Part shown: piece by piece, positions 44,228 through 52,420 of the stretch | How positions within the stretch are numbered: position 1 is the stretch's first letter | Layout: every line of letters starts with the position of its first letter | NCBI RefSeq assembly: GCF_029953285.1 | Contig: NZ_JASAOI010000014.1 | Coordinates: forward strand, 124,001-188,000 | Direction of reading: 5' to 3' | Source of the DNA: Yinghuangia seranimata | GTDB lineage: Bacteria > Actinomycetota > Actinomycetes > Streptomycetales > Streptomycetaceae | DNA length: 64,000 bases | Position numbers and translations under genes: made by a program | Notes under the pieces: model-generated | What the model saw: the letters and a program-made list of their open reading frames with translations, nothing else | Database searches by the model: none | What the model was told of the DNA's origin: nothing

Positions 44228-44346
44228 CTTACGCAACTATCGGGAGGGGGAGGCGGTGTGGAGGCGCATTGGGTGCGTTGCGTTGCCGTCCTGTCGGTGC
44301 AGCCGCAGTCCGTGCCGCAGCGGTCCGGCCGTGGCACGATCTACGC

Positions 44347-45084
44347 GTGCGCACACTGACTGTCCTGGGGACATGTGGGGCCTGGCCTGAGGCCGGGCGG
44401 AGTGCCAGTGGATTCCTGCTGGAGTACGACGGGTTCAGGGTGGTGCTCGACCTCGGGTACGCGACCGTGCCCCGGCTCCTCGAGCACCGCCCCGGCGGGG
44501 ACGTGGACGCCGTGGTCGTCACGCACGAGCACCCCGACCACTGCGCCGACCTCAGCGCACTCACCCGGGCGCGGTACTTCGCGGACGTGCGTGGCCCGCG
44601 CATCCCGCTGTACTGCACGCCTGGGGTCTTCAGCCGGGTCCAGGCGATGGAACCGACCGAAGACCTGAACGAGGTCTTCGACGTGCACGAGCTTCCGGCG
44701 AGCTATGAGGTGGGCCCGTTCCGGCTCGACTCGGCCCTGCTCCCGCACTATGTCCCGCACGCGGGGGTGCGGCTGAGCGCGCCGGGGCTGACCGTCATGT
44801 ACAGCGCCGACGCCGGGCCCGCGCCGGAACTCGCCGAACTGGCGGCGGGAGCAGACCTGTTCATCGCCGGCGTCACGTTGCAGGGGACGGTTGAGGAACA
44901 CGACGAGCCCTATCTCCTGACGACCGTGGACGCGGGCCAGTGGGCCACGCGGGCCGGTGCGAAGCGCCTGATGCTCACGCACTTCTGGCCCGGCAGCGAC
45001 CGCAAGCGCTGGGCCGACGACGCCCGGACCGGCTTCGACGGCGAGGTCGTCATCGCCGAAGAGGGCATGGTCCTGACGCTCTAG
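44347..45084 (+). CDS. MBL-fold metallo-hydrolase (RNase Z-like)
   Basis: 245-residue metallo-beta-lactamase-fold hydrolase. The zinc motif THEHPDHCADL gives His60, His62, Asp64 and His65; later ligands are in YSADAGP and LTHFWPGSD. It resembles short RNase Z/Lactonase-type actinobacterial proteins; substrate unassigned. GTG 44347 has CACGAT six bases upstream and no ribosome site, a leaderless candidate. Its TAG overlaps the stop of the convergent small gene in a CTAG. Confidence 0.87.
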   Translation: MRTLTVLGTCGAWPEAGRSASGFLLEYDGFRVVLDLGYATVPRLLEHRPGGDVDAVVVTHEHPDHCADLSALTRARYFADVRGPRIPLYCTPGVFSRVQAMEPTEDLNEVFDVHELPASYEVGPFRLDSALLPHYVPHAGVRLSAPGLTVMYSADAGPAPELAELAAGADLFIAGVTLQGTVEEHDEPYLLTTVDAGQWATRAGAKRLMLTHFWPGSDRKRWADDARTGFDGEVVIAEEGMVLTL

Positions 45085-45263
45085 CCGACGGGCGCGCACA
45101 ACGGACACCGGCACGGCGGCCACACCGCGGGCGAAAGCGGTGTGGCCGCAAGGATGTCGCGGTAGCGGGTGACGCTCTGCGGGTCCCCGCGCGCGATCTC
45201 GACGCCGTCCGGCGTGCGGTCGTACGCGCGGAGGGTCATCCGGCTCGCCCGGTTCTCGTCCAT
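45081..45263 (-). CDS. Small Cys-containing hypothetical protein
   Basis: 60 residues starting at ATG 45263 behind a good GGAGG site. The C-terminus reads CRCPLCAPVG, a possible metal-binding knuckle, after an RTPDGVEIARGDPQSVTRYRDILAA segment. Its stop is shared in CTAG with the MBL gene. Divergent from the XRE-DUF5753 regulator, so it may belong to that small regulatory locus. Confidence 0.6.
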   Translation of the reverse strand: MDENRASRMTLRAYDRTPDGVEIARGDPQSVTRYRDILAATPLSPAVWPPCRCPLCAPVG

Positions 45264-45284
45264 GTCAGCCTCCCGAGTGACGGT

Positions 45285-45352
45285 TTCGCTACAGAGCGAA
45301 CACGGGTCGGGATAGCTTGGAAATGGCCGATAACGACGCTCGGATTTCCGAG
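45285..45352. promoter_or_regulatory. Two palindromes in the divergent XRE promoter region
   Basis: TTCGCT-N4-AGCGAA (45285-45300) and CTCGGA-TT-TCCGAG (45339-45352) lie in the 100 bp between the small Cys protein and the XRE regulator. The second abuts the XRE ribosome site. They are candidate autoregulatory sites. Confidence 0.45.
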
Positions 45353-45363
45353 GGGTGGCAGAC

Positions 45364-46188
45364 ATGACCGCGGAAAAGGACATCGACCCCGACGAGTCGC
45401 CCTGGCACCTGCTGGCCTATGAACTGCGGGAACACCGCAAAACCGCCGGGATGACGCAGGCGCAACTGGCCACCCGGGCACACTCCTCCGAGAGTCATGT
45501 GGGGTCGGTGGAGACGGTTCACCGCCGTCCGCAGCTCGACACGATCCGGGCCTACGACAACGTGCTCAACGCCCGGGGGCGCCTGCTGCGGCTGTATCGG
45601 ATGGCACGCAGAGCGACGCAGGGGCTGCCCGCGTGGTTTGCCGGATACACCAAGGCCGAGGAAGCCGCCTCGCGGATCCGGACCTACGAACCGCAGGTCG
45701 TCCCAGGGCTCTTGCAGGTGGAGGGCTACGCGCGCGAGCTGTTCCGCCAGGTCCGCACACCGCCGGACGAGATCGACGACCTCGCCGCCACACGGCTGCT
45801 GCGGCAGGAGATCTTCACGCGGTCGAAGCCGCCGGACTACTGGGCGGTGCTCGACGAAGCGGCTTTGCAGCGACTGGCGTTCGTGCCGTCACCGGTGGCG
45901 GTGGAACAACTGACGCATCTGCTCAAGGTGAGCGAACTCGCCAACGTGACCGTCGAGGTGCTTCCGGTCGACTGCGGTCTTCACGCATGCATGAATGGCG
46001 GATTTGTGCTGCTCACAGTTCCCGAGCGCGGGGAAGTCGCCTATGAGGAGGGCGTAGGCGAAGGGCGCCTCATCGCCGACGATCAGGCGGTGGACAAAAT
46101 CGAGCGCCGATACGATCTGTTGCGCGCCGAGACCCTGTCGCCGCGTCGCTCCGCACAGTACATGCGCGATGTATTGGAGAACCTGTGA
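45364..46188 (+). CDS. XRE family regulator with DUF5753
   Basis: 274 residues: N-terminal XRE HTH (LLAYELREHRKTAGMTQAQLATRAHSSESHVGSVETVHRRP) and DUF5753 (about 90-270, TYEPQVVPGLLQVEGYARELFR, AVLDEAALQR). This type pairs with DUF397 proteins, as in the WhiJ-like developmental regulators of Streptomyces, where the small partner modulates the repressor. ATG 45364 follows GAGGGG; GTG 45355 is less likely. Its TGA overlaps the GTG of the DUF397 gene. Confidence 0.93.
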   Translation: MTAEKDIDPDESPWHLLAYELREHRKTAGMTQAQLATRAHSSESHVGSVETVHRRPQLDTIRAYDNVLNARGRLLRLYRMARRATQGLPAWFAGYTKAEEAASRIRTYEPQVVPGLLQVEGYARELFRQVRTPPDEIDDLAATRLLRQEIFTRSKPPDYWAVLDEAALQRLAFVPSPVAVEQLTHLLKVSELANVTVEVLPVDCGLHACMNGGFVLLTVPERGEVAYEEGVGEGRLIADDQAVDKIERRYDLLRAETLSPRRSAQYMRDVLENL

Positions 46189-46367
46189 GCACAGTTCGGG
46201 CCGTGTGGCGGAAGTCCAGCTATAGCGGCAACACGCAAGGCAACTGCGTCGAGGCGGCGCTCCTCGTCGAAGGCGTCGGCGTCCGCGACAGCAAAGCCCC
46301 CCTCCTCGGCGACCTGACCGTCGAGGCCCGCTCCTGGGCCTCGTTGGTCACCGGCCTCAAGCGCTAG
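46185..46367 (+). CDS. DUF397 domain protein
   Basis: 60-residue DUF397 protein: WRKSSYSGNTQGNCVEAA, GVGVRDSKAP and the C-terminal W.SLVTGLKR. Coupled to the XRE-DUF5753 regulator by a GTGA overlap; expected to bind or modulate it. Its stop overlaps the convergent secreted protein's stop in a CTAG. Confidence 0.93.
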   Translation: MSTVRAVWRKSSYSGNTQGNCVEAALLVEGVGVRDSKAPLLGDLTVEARSWASLVTGLKR

Positions 46368-48175
46368 AACGCCGCGCAGGTCGCCGTCGTCGACAGGCTG
46401 CTCGAGCCGTACGCGTTGATGGCGGCGATCCGGTACTGGTACGCGTGCGAGGGCGTCAGCAGCCCTACCGCCGCGACCTTCGACGAGAACGGGCCGAAAT
46501 TGCGGTCCCCGCCCGTCGCGACGTCGTGCTCGTAGACCTGCCAGTACACGTCCGGCTGAGAGTCGTTCCACGTCACCCGGCACGTGCCGGAGTCGAACCG
46601 CGAGGCCTGGACTCCCGTCGGCGTCGAGAGGTATGCAGTCGCTGACACGACCGACGTCCACGCGCTCTTGGCCCCCGACCAGGCCGACGAGTAGATCTGC
46701 AACTCGTAGGTGTGGTTGGGCACCAGGCCGGTCGCCGTCCACTCGGTCGCGTCCGGGGTGAACCACACCAGGTCGCTCCACGCCCCGCCTGCGGTCGCGT
46801 CGCGCCAGTGGCCCACGTACGACCACGCGCCCGGCGTCGGTGCCGTCCAGGTCGCCTTGAGCCGCGCGCCGGCCTGCGCGGTGAACGTCAGGTTCTTCGG
46901 GGCAGGCGCCGCAACGGTGTTGTCCGTGCAGTAGGCCGCCGGGCTCATCGTCCAGTCGCCGCCGATCGGCGGCTTCGTCGGCGCGATGTACGCGCCGCCC
47001 TGCGCGCTCGTCGGCAGCGTCATCTGCGCGAACCTCGGCCGGTAGACGTTCGCCTGCCAGTTGCTCTGTTCGGCGCACGCGCTGTCCACGTACTGCGAGT
47101 TGACGTTGTACGAGACGACGATGGTGTTGCCGCTGGTCAGGTACGGCACGATCCGGTAGCCGTACGTCCAGTTGCCCCAGTCGGTCGTGGTCTCCGGGGT
47201 CATGTAGAGCACGGTCTTGTTGCCGCCGGTGAACCCGGTGGGCGTCGACGAGAAGTAGGCCTCCATGTTGCCGGCCAGGCCGCCCGTCAGACCCTGCGTC
47301 AGCAGCACGTACCGGCCGCCGACGTACGTCACTGAGAACGCCTCGGCCACTCCGTTCATCATCCGCGTCGAAGCCGACGCGGAGGTGCTCCAGCCGCCGC
47401 CCGTCCAGTAGTTCCACGTCGCCGAGAAGTTCCCCTTCGGCACGCGGGCCAGGTGCAGCCACTTGTTGAGCGTGCCGCCGACCTTCTCGTATTCGGTGCC
47501 GTAGATGTACGTGTAGTTCGCGTCGCTGACGAGCGCGGTGCCCCACAGCGTGCAGTGCGTCCCCGGCACGCAGTCGTACGGCGACGGGATCGACACCTTG
47601 GTGTACGTGGTCGGGTCGGTGATCGACGCGACCGGCATCGCGACCAGCTCGACGCCGTTGACCTGGAATCCGAAGCCGCCCGACCCGGCCTGCTGGATGC
47701 GCTGGTAGAACTTGTAGACCGTGCCCCCGACCTGCATCTGGTCGGCGCCCCACAGCCATTCGCCCGAGGCCGCCGCGTTGACCAGCTGGGTGCGTTGCCC
47801 GTTCGCGTTCGCCGGGCCGACGACGGTCGACATCGACGAACCGTTCTGGACCACCATCGAGTTGTGCAGGAAGTACGACTGGAAAGGCCGCCGGTGGCCG
47901 CTGGTGTCGACGGTTCCGTAGTAGGTGTCGCTGAAGAACCACAGCACGCGCCCGTCCGACAGCTTCAGCGACTCCGAGCCGTCGCCGCCGCTCCACTGTC
48001 CGGATGTGTTGCCGTAGTTCTGGAACTGGTTGGTGAGCGACGTGTACGGCGTCACCGGGATCGCGGCGTGCGCCGACGGGGTGGCCCACGGGCCGACGAG
48101 CAGCAGCAGGACCGCGAACAGCAGCCCCGCGAGGCGTCGCGGACTGGTCAGGGGACGGTGGACCACGGTCTTCAA
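46364..48175 (-). CDS. Large secreted protein, DUF4185-like N-terminus with C-terminal Fn3-like repeats
   Basis: 603 residues. Signal peptide (RLAGLLFAVLLLLVGPWAT, cut near SAHAA), a beta-rich region with a five-bladed-propeller look (VLWFFSDTYYGTVDTSGHRRPF, GEWLWGADQMQVGGTVYKF, WNYWTGGGWS) resembling DUF4185/DUF5005 carbohydrate-related proteins, and two fibronectin III-like modules from about 430 (APKNLTFTAQAGARLKATWTAP; TPTGVQASRFDSGTCRVTWNDS). Likely extracellular polysaccharide binding or hydrolysis; no catalytic residue assigned. TTG 48175 sits five bases after GGAGG; GTG four codons later is the alternative. Confidence 0.78.
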   Translation of the reverse strand: MKTVVHRPLTSPRRLAGLLFAVLLLLVGPWATPSAHAAIPVTPYTSLTNQFQNYGNTSGQWSGGDGSESLKLSDGRVLWFFSDTYYGTVDTSGHRRPFQSYFLHNSMVVQNGSSMSTVVGPANANGQRTQLVNAAASGEWLWGADQMQVGGTVYKFYQRIQQAGSGGFGFQVNGVELVAMPVASITDPTTYTKVSIPSPYDCVPGTHCTLWGTALVSDANYTYIYGTEYEKVGGTLNKWLHLARVPKGNFSATWNYWTGGGWSTSASASTRMMNGVAEAFSVTYVGGRYVLLTQGLTGGLAGNMEAYFSSTPTGFTGGNKTVLYMTPETTTDWGNWTYGYRIVPYLTSGNTIVVSYNVNSQYVDSACAEQSNWQANVYRPRFAQMTLPTSAQGGAYIAPTKPPIGGDWTMSPAAYCTDNTVAAPAPKNLTFTAQAGARLKATWTAPTPGAWSYVGHWRDATAGGAWSDLVWFTPDATEWTATGLVPNHTYELQIYSSAWSGAKSAWTSVVSATAYLSTPTGVQASRFDSGTCRVTWNDSQPDVYWQVYEHDVATGGDRNFGPFSSKVAAVGLLTPSHAYQYRIAAINAYGSSSLSTTATCAAF

Positions 48176-48251
48176 CGCAACCTCCGGGGCGGCTGGGGCC
48201 CCGCAACACCTACCAGGGGCAGGCCCCGGCCGGAAGCGTGGCGCGCTGTTT

Positions 48252-48285
48252 GGCCGGTTCCGCCGTGGCACGGCGAAAACCGGCC
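48252..48285 (-). terminator. Terminator of the importer operon
   Basis: Two-step hairpin: outer GGCCGGTT/AACCGGCC and inner CGCCG-TGGCA-CGGCG, eight bases past the stop of the last importer gene on the minus strand. Confidence 0.7.
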
Positions 48286-48292
48286 GCCCGAA

Positions 48293-49126
48293 TCATCCCG
48301 CCATACCCGGCAACACCGGTACTGCGTCCAGCAGTTCCCTCGTGTACGGGTGCGTCGGCCGGGCCAGCACGTCACCCGTCAGGCCCTGCTCGACCACCGA
48401 ACCGTCCTTCAGAACCAGCACCCGGTCGCACAGCCGCTGCACGACACCGAGGTCGTGCGACACCAGCACCAGGGCGAGTCCGAGCCGGACGGCCAGCTCC
48501 TCCAGCAGGTCCAGGACCTGCGCGCGCACCGAGACGTCCAGCGCGCTGACCGGCTCGTCCGCCACCAACACCGTCGGGCTCGGCGCGAGGGCGCGGGCGA
48601 TCGCGATGCGCTGGCGCTGCCCGCCGGAGAACTCGTGGGGGTAGCGGCGCAGGACGTCCGACTCCAGGCCCACCGCGGCGAGCACCTCGACGACGCGGGC
48701 GGCGTGGTCGCCGTCGACGCCGAGGCACTCCAAAGGCTCGGCGACGATGTCCCGCACGCGGGCCCGCGGGTCGAGCGAGCCCATCGGGTCCTGGAGCACC
48801 ACCTGCACCTCGCGCCGGAACCAGACGAGATCGCGCGGCCGCCGCGACGCGCGCACCTCCCGGCCGCGGAACAGCACCCGTCCGGAATCCGGCCGGTCGA
48901 GGCCGAGGAGCAGCCGCAGCAGCGTCGACTTGCCCGCCCCGGACTCGCCGACCACGCCCAACGCACCGCCCTCGGGCAGGACGAGGTCGACCCCGCGCAA
49001 CGCGTCCCGCACGGGCGCAGGCCCGCGCAACGAGCGCCGGGGGAGCCGGTAGGAGCGGGACAGGCCATGGGCCTGGAGGAGCGGCGGCGTGGCTCCGACC
49101 TCTGGTGTGGTTTCTGCGTGGGTCAC
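48293..49126 (-). CDS. Peptide/nickel-type ABC importer ATPase (DppF/OppF-like)
   Basis: 277 residues: Walker A GESGAGKST near 66, Q-loop VVLQDPMGSLDPR, signature FSGGQRQRIAIARAL, Walker B VLVADEPVSALDVS, switch SHDLGVV and the typical C-terminus HPYTRELLDAVPVL (the 4Fe-4S type Cys motif of some DppD/F is absent). GTG 49126 overlaps the stop of the permease-ATPase fusion. Last gene of the importer operon; it forms the second ATPase of the complex. Confidence 0.92.
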   Translation of the reverse strand: MTHAETTPEVGATPPLLQAHGLSRSYRLPRRSLRGPAPVRDALRGVDLVLPEGGALGVVGESGAGKSTLLRLLLGLDRPDSGRVLFRGREVRASRRPRDLVWFRREVQVVLQDPMGSLDPRARVRDIVAEPLECLGVDGDHAARVVEVLAAVGLESDVLRRYPHEFSGGQRQRIAIARALAPSPTVLVADEPVSALDVSVRAQVLDLLEELAVRLGLALVLVSHDLGVVQRLCDRVLVLKDGSVVEQGLTGDVLARPTHPYTRELLDAVPVLPGMAG

Positions 49127-50904
49127 GGGTTCACCGCCATGTGCTCGGGCGCGTTGCCTGTCGGATCGAACGCCGTCGCCCTCGCCGCCGCCAGCAGGTC
49201 CTTCGTGTACGGCTCGCGCGGTGCCCGCACTACCTCCTCCGTCGTGCCCTCCTCGATCAGCCGGCCGCCGCGCATGACGGCGACGCGGTCGGCGACACCC
49301 GCCACCACCGCGAGGTCGTGCGTGATGAAGAGCAGCGCCGTCTCCTCCTCCCGGGTCAGCTCGTCCAGCAGTCCGAGGATCTCCCGCTGTACCGTGACGT
49401 CCAGGGCGGTGGTCGGCTCGTCGGCGATCAGCACCGCGGGGCGGCAGGCCAGGGCGATCGCGATGCCGACCCGCTGCCGCTGCCCGCCAGACAGCTGGTG
49501 CGGCCAGGACCGCACCGCGTGCTCCGGGTCGGGGAGGCCCACCCGCCGGACCAGTTCGACGGCCTCGGCGGCGGCCTGGCGGCGCGTCATGCCCCGGTGC
49601 AGGCGCAGCGGTTCGGCGATCTGCGCGCCCACCCGCCGCAGCGGGTCCAGCGCTGTCGACGGCTCCTGGAACACCACCGCGACCTGGTCGCCGCGCACCC
49701 TCGCCAGCTCGCGTTCGCGCAGCCCCAGCAGCTCCCGCCCGGCCAAGCGGATACTCCCCGACGCCTCCGCGCCGTCCGGGAGCAGCCCCGGCACCGCCAG
49801 CGCGGTCAGCGACTTGCCGGACCCGGACTCCCCGATCAGGCCCACGCGTTCGCCGGGCGCGAGGGACAGGTCGACCTCGTCCACGACCGTGCGGCCGTTG
49901 ATGCGGACGGTCAGGCCGCGGATGTCGAGCACCGGGAGCACCGCGTCGCCCGCCAGCCCGGTCGATGAATGGTCGACCGCCGCGCCGGCGGCACCTGCGG
50001 CCTGGGCGCCGCCACCCACCCGCCCGGCCGACCCGGCCCCGACAGCAGCCCCCGAACCCGCTTTTGCTCCACGCACCTTCGGGTCGGTCGCGTCCCGCAG
50101 CGCGTCGCCCAGCAGGTTGAACCCGAGCACCGACAGGGCGACCGCCAGGCCCGGCCACACGACCAGCAGCGGCCGCGCCTCGATGTAGGGCTGCTGGTCG
50201 TACAGCATGCGGCCCCACGACACGGCCGGCGCCGGGCTGCCGTACCCCAGATAGGCGAGCATCGCCTCGGTCAGCGACGCCACCGACATCACCAGCGACA
50301 GCTGCACGATCAGCGTCGAGGCGATGTTCGGCAGCACGTGCCGCCGCACGGTGCGCCACGTGCCCGAGCCGGCCGCCGTCGCCGCGAGCACGTAGTCGGT
50401 GCCGCGCACCCGGTCGATCTCCGCGCGGGCGACCCGCGCGACGTGCACGCCGGACGCGATGCCGACCGCCGTCGCCGCCGTCCACAGCGAACCTCCGAAG
50501 ACCGCCGCGAGGATCATCGCGGTCAGCAGCGCCGGGAACGCGATGACCACGTCCACGAGTTGGGCGACCGACGCGGACACCCAACGCGTCGGCAGCGTCG
50601 CCGCCAACGCCAGGGCCACCCCGACCACACTCGCGATCGCGGTCGCCAGCACCGCCACGGCCAGCGTCTCCCGGGCGCCCGCGAGCAGCAGGCTGAACTG
50701 GTCGCGGCCGAGCATGTCGGTGCCCAGCAGGTGGCCGTCGCGCAGCGGCAGCACCCAGCGGGCCTTCAGGTCGGTCGTCGCGGGGTCGTACGGCGTCCAC
50801 ACCCACGACACGCCCGCCGCGACCACCAGCGTCCCGACCAGCACCAGGCCGAGCAGCCCGTTCCGGTCCCGCAGCAGCGCCCGCCACCAGGTCGTGCCGG
50901 TCAC
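49123..50904 (-). CDS. ABC importer permease-ATPase fusion (DppC-DppD)
   Basis: 593 residues joining two subunits. Residues 1-275 are a DppC-type permease (six TM, HLLGTDMLGRDQFSLLLAGAR, EAMLAYLGYGSPAPAVSWGRML, the EAA loop near 180); after an Ala/Gly-rich linker (about 280-315) comes a DppD ATPase (Walker A GESGSGKS, VVFQEPSTALDPLRRV, LSGGQRQRVGIAIAL, LIADEPTTALDVT, ITHDLAVVAGVADRVAVM). GTG 50904 overlaps the DppB-type stop. The fusion fixes 1:1 permease to ATPase. Confidence 0.9.
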   Translation of the reverse strand: MTGTTWWRALLRDRNGLLGLVLVGTLVVAAGVSWVWTPYDPATTDLKARWVLPLRDGHLLGTDMLGRDQFSLLLAGARETLAVAVLATAIASVVGVALALAATLPTRWVSASVAQLVDVVIAFPALLTAMILAAVFGGSLWTAATAVGIASGVHVARVARAEIDRVRGTDYVLAATAAGSGTWRTVRRHVLPNIASTLIVQLSLVMSVASLTEAMLAYLGYGSPAPAVSWGRMLYDQQPYIEARPLLVVWPGLAVALSVLGFNLLGDALRDATDPKVRGAKAGSGAAVGAGSAGRVGGGAQAAGAAGAAVDHSSTGLAGDAVLPVLDIRGLTVRINGRTVVDEVDLSLAPGERVGLIGESGSGKSLTALAVPGLLPDGAEASGSIRLAGRELLGLRERELARVRGDQVAVVFQEPSTALDPLRRVGAQIAEPLRLHRGMTRRQAAAEAVELVRRVGLPDPEHAVRSWPHQLSGGQRQRVGIAIALACRPAVLIADEPTTALDVTVQREILGLLDELTREEETALLFITHDLAVVAGVADRVAVMRGGRLIEEGTTEEVVRAPREPYTKDLLAAARATAFDPTGNAPEHMAVNP

Positions 50905-51854
50905 GACGCCGTCTCCCGCAGCCGCGGGTCGATCAGCCGCTGCGCGACGTCGACCAGGAACCCGACCGCCAGCACCACCGCGACGACCACCAGCACCTCG
51001 CCCTGCACCTTGACCATGTCGCGGTTGCCGACGTCCGCGACCAGCATCGAGCCCACCCCCGGCAGCGCGAACACCTTCTCCACCACGACCGCGCCCACCA
51101 GCAGCGCCGCCACCTGCACGCCGAGGACCGACAGCACCGGGCCCGCCGCGTTCCGCAGCCCGTGCCGCCACAGCGCCCCCGCCCGCGTGCGCCCCGAGGC
51201 CCGGGCCGTGCGCAGGAAGTCCCGGCCGAGGACGTCGAGCGCCGCAGAGCGCACGAACCGCAGCAGCACCGCGCCCTCGGACAGCGCCAGGGTCACCACG
51301 GGCAGGACCAGGCTGCGCGCGGCCTCTCCCGGCGCGGACCACCCTTCGACGGGGAAGCCCTGGGCGGGCAGCAGCCGCGCCTCGACGGCGAACACCGTGA
51401 CCAGCAGCAGGCCCACCCACAGCGTCGGCAGCGCGATGCCGAGCTGTCCGACGGTGCTGATGCCGGTGCCGAGCCGGGTCCGGTGCCGCAACGCCGCAAG
51501 CACGCCGAGCGGCACCGCGCCGGCCAGCGCGAGAGCCAGCGCGGCGAGCACGAGCGGGCCGGTCACCCGCAGTTTTTCGCCCAGCTCCGCCGTGACCGAC
51601 GTCCCGTTGAGCTGCGAACGCCCCAGGTCGCCGTGCAGCACCCCGCCGAGCCACGACCGGTACTGCTCCGCCAACGACCGGTCCAGACCCAACTCGTGGC
51701 GGATCGCCCGCAGTTGCGCGGGATCAGCAGTGATCCCGCCGCGTGCCGCGGCCGCGTCCCCGGGGAGCAGTCGCAGCAGCGCGAACGCGAGCAGGCTGGC
51801 CAGGAAGAGCGCGAGGACGAGCAGGGCGAGGCGGCGCACCACGAACACCGTCAT
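50901..51854 (-). CDS. ABC importer permease (DppB-like)
   Basis: 317-residue binding-protein-dependent transport permease: N-terminal TM VVRRLALLVLALFLASLLAFALLRLLPGD, TADPAQLRAIRHELGLDRSLAEQYRSWL, and the C-terminal VVVEKVFALPGVGSMLVADVGNRD block typical of DppB. ATG 51854 overlaps the stop of the preceding ORF (ATGA). Pairs with the permease half of the fused protein. Confidence 0.92.
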   Translation of the reverse strand: MTVFVVRRLALLVLALFLASLLAFALLRLLPGDAAAARGGITADPAQLRAIRHELGLDRSLAEQYRSWLGGVLHGDLGRSQLNGTSVTAELGEKLRVTGPLVLAALALALAGAVPLGVLAALRHRTRLGTGISTVGQLGIALPTLWVGLLLVTVFAVEARLLPAQGFPVEGWSAPGEAARSLVLPVVTLALSEGAVLLRFVRSAALDVLGRDFLRTARASGRTRAGALWRHGLRNAAGPVLSVLGVQVAALLVGAVVVEKVFALPGVGSMLVADVGNRDMVKVQGEVLVVVAVVLAVGFLVDVAQRLIDPRLRETAS

Positions 51855-52420
51855 GCCTGGGACCGCCCCGGGGCAGGCTCCGCCGACCACACGACGGTGC
51901 GCCGCGCCGACCGCCGCCCGAACCAGGACGGGCGCGCGCGAAGCGGTCCGGGCGGGGGCACGGCGGTGGAGCGCGGTGCATGGAAGGGTGCGTCGTCGCG
52001 TACAGGCTCGTCGCGGCCGGGATGTGGTTCGCGGCGGGCTTCATCGGGTCGTGGGCGGGCTGCTGCCCACACGCGGCCGCCCCCACCGTCCAGCCGGGCG
52101 TACGGGGCCGCGTGGGGTGCCGGGGCGGCGTCCTCGTCGGCCCCGGCACTCGCGACGACGACCCCGAACGCGCGGGCGACGGCGATCAGGCCCGGCGTGG
52201 CGAACTCGAGGAGCGCGTGGAGGACGCCCTCGCCGCGCGCGGCCGCGACCGGCGGTGCGGCCTCAGCCTCGCGGAACCTGCCGCGCCCTCCGAAGCCGCC
52301 GCGTCTCAAGAACCCGGCGAGCGCGCCGGGCCCGCCACCGCTGCGTGCCGCGTCACCCGCTATCCGGGGCGGCGGCACCTTCCCGCCGCGTCCGCCGAAC
52401 CCGGCCGATCGTCCCGTCAC
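51851..52420 (-). CDS. Unrecognised ORF coupled between binding protein and permease
   Basis: 189 codons filling exactly the gap between the binding-protein gene and DppB-type permease, with a GTGA overlap upstream and an ATGA overlap downstream. It encodes a Gly/Arg-rich start, one hydrophobic stretch (LHALLEFATPGLIAVARAFGVVVASAG, about 68-94) and a Pro/Arg/Asp-rich tail. No homologue recognised. The exact 4-nt overlaps and G/C-rich third positions support coding, but the tail is low complexity and opposite-strand ORFs also exist. It may be an accessory small membrane subunit, or non-coding sequence. Confidence 0.45.
   Translation of the reverse strand: MTGRSAGFGGRGGKVPPPRIAGDAARSGGGPGALAGFLRRGGFGGRGRFREAEAAPPVAAARGEGVLHALLEFATPGLIAVARAFGVVVASAGADEDAAPAPHAAPYARLDGGGGRVWAAARPRPDEARREPHPGRDEPVRDDAPFHAPRSTAVPPPGPLRARPSWFGRRSARRTVVWSAEPAPGRSQA

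Larger units (their letters stand above)
43974..44346. other. Gene-free stretch with G homopolymers and a terminator
   Basis: 373 bp without a supported gene. It contains G runs of 15 (44101-44115) and 14 (44144-44157), further G and C runs to 44180, a 20-bp direct repeat and a strong hairpin at 44194-44227. Short ORFs here are low-complexity Gly/Pro/Arg and are not credible. Confidence 0.7.
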
